From Mucilaginibacter sp. (GTDB lineage Bacteria; Bacteroidota; Bacteroidia; Sphingobacteriales; Sphingobacteriaceae): a DNA stretch of 10,818 nucleotides. Each line of letters opens with the position of its first letter. The stretch's first letter is position 1. The stretch spans positions 1-10,818 of the forward strand of contig JAICXZ010000043.1 of assembly GCA_025934475.1 (NCBI GenBank), written 5' to 3'. Below, one piece after another: positions 7,715-10,818 of the stretch. Under the pieces are notes generated by a model. The model made no database searches. It had not been told where the DNA came from and worked only from the letters and a program-made list of their open reading frames with translations. Both the position numbers and the translations under genes were made by a program.

Positions 7715-9268
7715 ATGAAAATATATAAAGCCGGACTTTATACGCTTGCCTTATCGCTTGCCGTTTGTTCAATATCCGGAATTATGTTATTTACAGGTTG
7801 CAAGGGAAAACAAGCCTTTCAGCCGACAGGCGATACGATTGCCGATGGTAAAATGTTAGTGCAGAAATATTGCACCAGGTGCCACCAGGAAGTTGAGCCA
7901 ACGATGTTAACCCGGGATGTATGGAAGTTTCATGCGTTGCCAGCAATGTCGCGCTATATTGGGCTTTCAACCTATGACGTCATCAACTATTATAAAAAAC
8001 CTACGGATACTGGTGGCGCTTCCCTTTTGGAATGGCAGATTATGCAGGCATATTTCCAAAAGCAGGCCCCTGCCGATTTGCCGGCAGCAACGAAGCCTGT
8101 TCCGTTAGCGATTGATTGGGCCGGATTTACCCTGAAGACGCCGCAGCATGATAAACAGGTTGACCGGACGACGATGGTCGCTGTAAATCCAGCAACCAAA
8201 AAGCTCTATACCGGCGACGTAGTTACCAATAAATTAACAGAGTGGGACGCAGCTCTCAAGCCGCGGGTTGTTGCCGAGTTGCCGTCGGCTCCGGTTGCTG
8301 GTACGTTTGTAACGGATCCGTGGGGCAAGCAAGATGGTGTTTTCTCTTGTATTGGCCAGATACTCCCGGTAGATTTTCCGAATGGCAAGGTCATGAAAGT
8401 TGATCTTGATGGTAATGCGAACTCAACGCAACCGGTATTGATACAGGAAAGTCTCAGCCGTCCGGTTCAAACTGTGCAAGGAGATTTTAATAAAGATGGC
8501 CTGACTGATTATGTCGTGCTGGCTCAGGGACACCTTGTGGGAGGAGTTTACTTATTGAAACAAAATGCTGATCATAGCTACACCCAAAGCGGTATTTCAA
8601 ATAAGGCAGGCGCCGCTCAGGCCGTGGTTGGCGATTTTAACAACGACGGATGGCCCGACGTGATGGTACTGTATGGTGGAGGAGATGAGGGCCTGTGGAT
8701 GTATCTGAACGATCAAAAAGGAGGTTTTACTTCTAAAGACCTCATACATTTTCCTCCGGTTTACGGATCAACCAGCTTCCACTTGGCCGACATCAACCAC
8801 GACGGCAAACCTGACCTGATCTACACCTGCGGATATAACTACAAAGATTCGCGCATATTGAAGCCTTACCACGGTTTATATATTTTCACCAACGAGGGCG
8901 ACTGGAAATTTAAGCAAACCTACTTTTACCCGATTAATGGTTGTACCAAAGCTATCGCCGCCGATTTTGACGGGGATGGGGACCTGGACATTGCCACCGT
9001 TGCATTCTTCGCAGATATGAAAGGCAACCCGGCTGAAAGCTTCATTTATTTCGAACAGGATAAACCGATGGGCTTTAAGCCCCATGCAATCCCGGTAAGT
9101 AAATATGGGCATTGGATGTGCATGGACGTTGCCGATATGAACAATGATGGGAAACCGGATATTATATTGGGCAACTATGGCGAGGGTATGCTGATACAAC
9201 CGGGAGTCAATCCTTCGTGGGATAAAAACATTCCGTTTATTATACTGGAGAATCAAACCAGGAAATAG
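7715..9268 (+). CDS. Lipoprotein with single c-type haem motif and C-terminal FG-GAP repeats (copy 1)
   Basis: The 517-residue protein has a long signal region ending LFTGC (Cys29). A CxxCH haem-attachment motif at 53-57 (YCTRCHQ) and a likely axial Met78 in LPAMS mark a small cytochrome c-like domain, about 40-120. Five FG-GAP/VCBS motifs follow, starting near residues 257 (DFNKDG), 307 (DFNNDGWPD), 359 (DINHDGKPD), 417 (DFDGDGDLD) and 474 (DMNNDGKPD), suggesting a Ca-binding beta-propeller. Non-haem Cys212 and Cys372 are also present in the next gene's product. The protein probably sits in the envelope as a haem-bearing lipoprotein; electron donor and acceptor are unknown. It is the third gene of a tight unit, 15 nt after the haloperoxidase-like gene, and is followed by an intrinsic terminator. 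Covalent haem binding is inferred from the motif only. Confidence 0.9.
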   Translation: MKIYKAGLYTLALSLAVCSISGIMLFTGCKGKQAFQPTGDTIADGKMLVQKYCTRCHQEVEPTMLTRDVWKFHALPAMSRYIGLSTYDVINYYKKPTDTGGASLLEWQIMQAYFQKQAPADLPAATKPVPLAIDWAGFTLKTPQHDKQVDRTTMVAVNPATKKLYTGDVVTNKLTEWDAALKPRVVAELPSAPVAGTFVTDPWGKQDGVFSCIGQILPVDFPNGKVMKVDLDGNANSTQPVLIQESLSRPVQTVQGDFNKDGLTDYVVLAQGHLVGGVYLLKQNADHSYTQSGISNKAGAAQAVVGDFNNDGWPDVMVLYGGGDEGLWMYLNDQKGGFTSKDLIHFPPVYGSTSFHLADINHDGKPDLIYTCGYNYKDSRILKPYHGLYIFTNEGDWKFKQTYFYPINGCTKAIAADFDGDGDLDIATVAFFADMKGNPAESFIYFEQDKPMGFKPHAIPVSKYGHWMCMDVADMNNDGKPDIILGNYGEGMLIQPGVNPSWDKNIPFIILENQTRK

Positions 9269-9290
9269 GCGACCAAAATTGCTTCAATTG

Positions 9291-9326
9291 AAATGCCGAC
9301 GGGATACCTGGTCGGCATTTTTCTTT
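9291..9326 (+). terminator. Intrinsic terminator after the first haem/FG-GAP gene
   Basis: A perfect 10-bp inverted repeat (AAATGCCGAC at 9291-9300, GTCGGCATTT at 9311-9320) surrounds a 10-nt loop and is followed by TTCTTT. It lies 22 nt after the stop codon of the upstream gene and probably ends the three-gene transcript. Confidence 0.82.
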
Positions 9327-9617
9327 ATATGGAGAAAAGGGCTGTCGGTCTGTGGATTTAAGCTTTTCGTCTATTTAGTTTCCCGCCGAATGGGTAAAAA
9401 CATTCATTTGTATTATATGCTGTGTTCGATAAAAAGGTCGGCATGGCAACCAACTGATCCACGTTTTACGTATGTATTTCAAATAATTGGTAATGAGCTT
9501 TATATCACGATTATTACAATTTGATATAGGGGCAATTTGCCATTTGCATAGATAAAAATGATTTTATTTGTTCTGCATCTGAAAATAGACCGAAAATAAA
9601 CCTATCTACCTAAAAAA
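9327..9617. other. Non-coding interval between the two haem/FG-GAP genes
   Basis: About 290 nt separate the terminator from the next gene. The interval is AT-rich in its second half and carries no convincing coding sequence, tRNA or insertion element. Visible small structures are an 11-bp palindrome GGCAATTTGCC (9531-9541), CAATTTG occurring twice within about 25 bp, and a 9-bp GGTCGGCAT (9436-9444) that repeats part of the 3' arm of the preceding terminator (9310-9318). The length and the upstream terminator suggest it holds the promoter and any control site of the downstream gene. Confidence 0.5.
9543..9572 (+). promoter_or_regulatory. Weak Bacteroidota-type promoter candidate for copy 2
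   Basis: A TTTG at 9543-9546 is followed 18 nt later by TATTTGTT (9565-9572). This resembles the Bacteroidota sigma-ABfr arrangement of a TTTG-like -33 box and a TAnnTTTG -7 box, but the -7 box matches only partly. Transcription would start near 9580, leaving a leader of about 40 nt before the ATG at 9618. The call rests mainly on position after a terminator and before a gene. Confidence 0.25.
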
Positions 9618-10818
9618 ATGCCTGGAAAAAACCGATTATCGCCCAATCAATTATGCTTGCTGATAGTGTTTGTATTCGCTATAGGTTTGGCTGTGCTTTT
9701 TGGCTGTCATCAGGGCACCCCTGCCCAAAACGATGCGGCAGACGGAAAACAACTGGCCGAAAAATATTGCGTAAGCTGTCATCAATTGCCTGAACCGGCG
9801 CTGATAGATAGGCAAAGCTGGGTTCAAGGCGTTTTACCTGCAATGGCTAAAAGGCTGGGCGTCCAGAACTACATGGGGCAGTACTTTACCGATAATAGGG
9901 CTGCTTTAAATATCGTCGATTGGCAAAAGATCGTTTCCTATTATAAAGACGCCGCCCCTCGCGAACTGAAAATACCGAAGCTAGCTACCGAGCCGCTTAA
10001 AGATTGGGCCGGGTTTAGTCTGCTAACGCCTAAGGCCAATCCTAGGGGAGCAGTTGCAATGACAACTCTTTTGACTTATAATTCTTTTGATCAGCATTTT
10101 TATAGTGGTGATGTCACCGGTAATTTTTTCCGTTGGGACGAAAATCTTAAACCGACGCTGATCAGGAAGATGAAATCAGCCGTTACCGGGGCTACCTTCC
10201 TGCAAAATGCGGATAAGAAAACAGATGCGGTATTAACTTGCATTGGTGTAATGCCTCCTTTGGATATAGCCAAAGGCCAGGTAGTAAGTTTTGATCCCGG
10301 CAACAAAAATAGCAAGGAAACTGTAGCCGGTGATAGCCTGCCGCGTGCCGTGCAAACTGTCGCAGCCGACTTCAATAAAGACGGTTTAATGGACTATGTA
10401 GTTTGCGGCTTTGGACACGAATTAGGCGGACTATACCTGTTACAACAACAAACTAATCATACATTTAAAAAATCGGTGATACGAGGTGTTCCGGGTGGCG
10501 AGCAGTTACTAATCGGCGATTTTAATAATGACGGCTGGCCGGATGTGATGTGCCTGTTTGCCCAGGCTGATGAGGGGCTGTGGATGTTTTTGAATGATCA
10601 GAAGGGTGGCTTTATAACCAAGAATCTTCTGCATTTTCCTGCTGTTTATGGATCGAGCAGTTTCCAGCTGGTTGATTTTAACCATGACGGGAAGCCTGAT
10701 ATTTTATACACCTGTGGTGATAACAGCGACTACTCAAAAGTGCTGAAGCCTTACCATGGCGTATATATTTTTACCAACGAAGGTAATTGGACATTTAAGC
10801 AAACCTATTTTTACCACA
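9618..10818 (+). CDS. Lipoprotein with single c-type haem motif and FG-GAP repeats (copy 2), cut by window end
   Basis: The frame opens with ATG at 9618 and runs without a stop to the window end, giving 400 residues; comparison with copy 1 predicts roughly 110 more. A signal region ends VLFGC (Cys30). The haem motif CVSCH is at 51-55, with a likely axial Met76 in LPAMA, in the context CHQLPEP. FG-GAP motifs start near 251 (DFNKDGLMD), 301 (DFNNDGWPD) and 353 (DFNHDGKPD). Residues about 245-399 align with copy 1 residues 251-405 without gaps, at roughly 60-65% identity by eye; the N-terminal part is more diverged but keeps the haem arm, a WAGF segment and a GDV...WD...LKP segment. It is therefore a tandem paralogue. 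It is separated from copy 1 by a terminator and 349 nt, so it may be controlled separately. Two non-haem cysteines (208, 366) match those of copy 1. Confidence 0.9.
   Translation, partial: MPGKNRLSPNQLCLLIVFVFAIGLAVLFGCHQGTPAQNDAADGKQLAEKYCVSCHQLPEPALIDRQSWVQGVLPAMAKRLGVQNYMGQYFTDNRAALNIVDWQKIVSYYKDAAPRELKIPKLATEPLKDWAGFSLLTPKANPRGAVAMTTLLTYNSFDQHFYSGDVTGNFFRWDENLKPTLIRKMKSAVTGATFLQNADKKTDAVLTCIGVMPPLDIAKGQVVSFDPGNKNSKETVAGDSLPRAVQTVAADFNKDGLMDYVVCGFGHELGGLYLLQQQTNHTFKKSVIRGVPGGEQLLIGDFNNDGWPDVMCLFAQADEGLWMFLNDQKGGFITKNLLHFPAVYGSSSFQLVDFNHDGKPDILYTCGDNSDYSKVLKPYHGVYIFTNEGNWTFKQTYFYH

Noticed and set aside
9279..9524. An 81-codon reading frame after the first haem/FG-GAP gene
   Set aside because: It runs through the terminator hairpin, resembles no known protein, has skewed composition and no signal or motif; most likely chance.
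9327..9617. A riboswitch, small RNA or tRNA in the long spacer
   Set aside because: No cloverleaf, known riboswitch core or second terminator-like hairpin was recognisable by eye.
3156..10540. Exact 14-bp copies of AATGACGGCTGGCC at 3156-3169, 5337-5350 and 10527-10540
   Set aside because: They encode the NDGW(P) core of FG-GAP motifs in frame; shared protein motif and codon preference explain them without a mobile or regulatory repeat.

Overview
The window looks like Bacteroidota DNA, probably from a Sphingobacteriaceae-type organism such as Mucilaginibacter or Pedobacter. The reasons are a SusC/SusD pair, a run of lipoproteins with relaxed Bacteroidota lipoboxes, weak or absent Shine-Dalgarno sequences, and moderate GC. 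The genus is inference. All genes are on the + strand, and no RNA gene, CRISPR array or mobile element was found.

Region 1 (1-2693) holds the 3' end of a susC-like TonB-dependent transporter gene, then a complete susD-like lipoprotein gene 27 nt downstream. The pair would form an outer-membrane uptake complex. A very strong intrinsic terminator (2711-2750) closes this unit.

Region 2 (2796-9268) is a tightly packed three-gene unit with gaps of 8 and 15 nt. It encodes a 1193-residue FG-GAP/VCBS repeat lipoprotein with a central ASPIC/UnbV domain, a vanadium-haloperoxidase/PAP2-superfamily lipoprotein, and a lipoprotein with a single c-type haem motif fused to an FG-GAP repeat region. A second intrinsic terminator (9291-9326) ends it.

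Region 3 (9269-10818) is a 349-nt non-coding stretch with a weak promoter candidate. It is followed by a second haem plus FG-GAP lipoprotein gene, a diverged tandem paralogue of the previous one, cut by the window end.

Taken together, this is a SusCD uptake locus whose visible accessory genes are redox or phospho-transfer type (haloperoxidase-like, c-type haem) and putative Ca-binding beta-propellers. No glycoside hydrolase, polysaccharide lyase, sulfatase or peptidase is seen. A plausible but unproven reading is that cell-envelope lipoproteins modify, bind or oxidise an organic substrate whose products enter through SusCD. The substrate cannot be read from the sequence, and genes outside the window could change this view.
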